Part shown: positions 6,415-7,273 of the stretch, piece after piece | Numbering within the stretch: the first letter of the stretch is position 1 | Layout of the letters: the number at the start of each line of letters is the position of its first letter | NCBI GenBank assembly: GCA_020844525.1 | Contig: JAJGAH010000124.1 | Location: forward strand, 1 to 7,273 | DNA from: Eubacterium sp. | Lineage (GTDB): Bacteria; Bacillota; Clostridia; Lachnospirales; Lachnospiraceae | DNA length: 7,273 bases | Direction: 5' to 3' | Made by a program: the position numbers and the translations under genes | The notes under the pieces: generated by a model | The model's input: the letters and a program-made list of their open reading frames with translations, nothing else | Databases searched by the model: none | What the model was told of the DNA's origin: nothing

Positions 6415-6442
6415 TTGACATATCGAAAAATGAAGATATAAT
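6415..6442 (+). promoter_or_regulatory. Strong sigma-A-type promoter of the flavin oxidoreductase gene
   Basis: Consensus TTGACA (6415-6420) and TATAAT (6437-6442) are spaced by 16 nt. The expected start is near 6449, leaving a leader of about 105 nt. The gene is therefore likely transcribed on its own as well as, or instead of, from the upstream operon. Confidence 0.85.
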
Positions 6443-6456
6443 AAAGGCGTAGATAC

Positions 6457-6469
6457 AAAAGATACTTTT
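6457..6469. promoter_or_regulatory. Small inverted repeat near the +1 of the flavin oxidoreductase gene
   Basis: AAAAG-ATA-CTTTT lies just after the predicted transcription start. It overlaps a GATAC direct repeat with a 10-bp period (6452-6456, 6461-6465). It could be a repressor site, but it is short and A/T-rich, so chance is possible. Confidence 0.25.
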
Positions 6470-6540
6470 AAGCGTTAAGGTTACGGCCTGCCATCTTTTT
6501 CACAAAAACAAATCGAGTATATGCGAAATGTAGAAATGAT

Positions 6541-6546
6541 AGGAGG
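6541..6546 (+). promoter_or_regulatory. Ribosome binding site of the flavin oxidoreductase gene
   Basis: A perfect AGGAGG lies seven nt before ATG 6554 and fixes that start. Confidence 0.85.
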
Positions 6547-6553
6547 CTTTTTT

Positions 6554-7273
6554 ATGAACATCACAGACACGCTGGACAATGGAAATATACATTTGAAAAC
6601 AAGAATTGTGGTGCCGCCCATGGCAACGCAAAGCACAGAAATGGGTGTGCCAGGAGTAAGGACAATTTCACATTACAGGACATTTGCCAGAAATCCTCTT
6701 GTCGGGCTGATGATTACGGAACACAGCTTCATTGATGTACAGGGAAAAGCGGATCCGGATCAGATGTCGTTTGCGGATGATGGTGTGATCCCTTATCAGA
6801 AAAAACTCACGGAGACAGTCCACGGGGAAAATCCTGATGTGAAAATTTTTTCACAGATCAGCCATGCCGGATTTAATACGTCAGAATCCTTCACCGGACA
6901 GGAGCTTGTTTCAGCGAGTGCAGTCCAGACAAGAAGCAGCATAAGCCGTGCGCTCACAGTATCTGAAATTCACGCGCTGGAAGATAAGTTTGCGGCAGCA
7001 GCCCTGAGAGTGAAGCAGGCAGGATACGACGGCGTGGAGCTGCATTCTGCACACGGGTACCTGCTCAACCAGTTCTATTCACCGCTTGCGAATTTCCGGG
7101 ATGATGAATATGGTGCACAGAATATTGAGAACAGGCTCCGTTTTCTGATGGAAACAGTACGAAAGACCAGAAATGCGGTCGGTGATGATTTTCCTGTAGC
7201 TGTCCGCCTTGGCGGAAGTGATTACATGGATGGCGGCAGCACAATAGAAGATGCCGTAAAGGCGGCTGAATTG
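6554..7273 (+). CDS. Old yellow enzyme-type NADH:flavin oxidoreductase (partial, 3' end outside window)
   Basis: FMN-dependent TIM-barrel oxidoreductases of this family reduce activated C=C bonds of enals, enones and related compounds with NAD(P)H. The 240 visible residues are about two thirds of the usual 340-380. The order of motifs is standard: RIVVPPMAT near the N-terminus (17-25), HYRTFARNP (40-48), the flavin-contacting QISHAGF (101-107), SRALTVSEI (131-139), the catalytic-site ELHSAHGYLLNQFYSPLANF (162-181, with His 164 and His 167), and IENRLRF (191-197). The usual DxYGGSxENR reads DEYGAQNIENR. The frame is uninterrupted up to the last base. The strong private promoter and its place behind the macrodomain-dehydrogenase pair fit a redox or electrophile-response role, which is inference. 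Confidence 0.93.
   Translation, partial: MNITDTLDNGNIHLKTRIVVPPMATQSTEMGVPGVRTISHYRTFARNPLVGLMITEHSFIDVQGKADPDQMSFADDGVIPYQKKLTETVHGENPDVKIFSQISHAGFNTSESFTGQELVSASAVQTRSSISRALTVSEIHALEDKFAAAALRVKQAGYDGVELHSAHGYLLNQFYSPLANFRDDEYGAQNIENRLRFLMETVRKTRNAVGDDFPVAVRLGGSDYMDGGSTIEDAVKAAEL

Noticed and set aside
6388..6441. Seventeen-codon ORF between the palindrome and the OYE gene
   Set aside because: No ribosome binding site, and it covers the TTGACA/TATAAT promoter, so it is almost certainly not translated.

Overview
The window looks like a chromosomal segment of a low-to-mid GC Bacillota anaerobe, most likely a Lachnospiraceae-type Clostridia. This rests on strong AGGAGG-type ribosome binding sites, sigma-A-like TTGAAA/TTGACA and TATAAT promoters, a CdaR-type regulator facing a glycerate kinase, a DUF234-type ATPase, and a zinc-macrodomain protein of the kind common in Firmicutes. 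No rRNA, tRNA, CRISPR array or recognisable transposase gene was seen.

Left part (1-2253): a CdaR/PucR-like sugar-diacid regulator lies on the minus strand, divergent from an intact type II glycerate kinase on the plus strand. The regulator is broken. Its first ~38 codons (from 903) and its C-terminal ~230 residues (to 87) are in different frames, and roughly 90 residues of the sugar-diacid sensing domain are missing between them. A possible start of another minus-strand gene runs off the left edge.

Middle part (2254-4267): the glycerate kinase ends in a short repeat-rich stretch. A clear promoter with a palindrome at the expected transcription start then leads to an AAA/DUF234-type ATPase-nuclease gene, which is split by a +1 change at a run of six G. 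Behind it, on the minus strand, is a second ~77-bp copy of the regulator's promoter, ribosome binding site and first nine codons, left as a solo fragment.

Right part (4268-7273): a zinc-type macrodomain protein (predicted protein ADP-ribose hydrolase) starts with GTG and is followed after 13 nt by an Ldh_2-family NAD(P)-dependent 2-hydroxyacid dehydrogenase. A 51-bp near-perfect palindrome and a strong promoter then precede an old yellow enzyme (OYE)-type flavin oxidoreductase that runs off the right edge. This group resembles the oxidoreductase-rich neighbourhoods of SirTM (class M sirtuin) ADP-ribosylation operons, but no sirtuin, GcvH-like carrier or lipoate ligase lies inside the window. 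It is the most interesting functional lead. The broken regulator, the solo promoter copy and the G-run frameshift show that the left half is undergoing decay or rearrangement.
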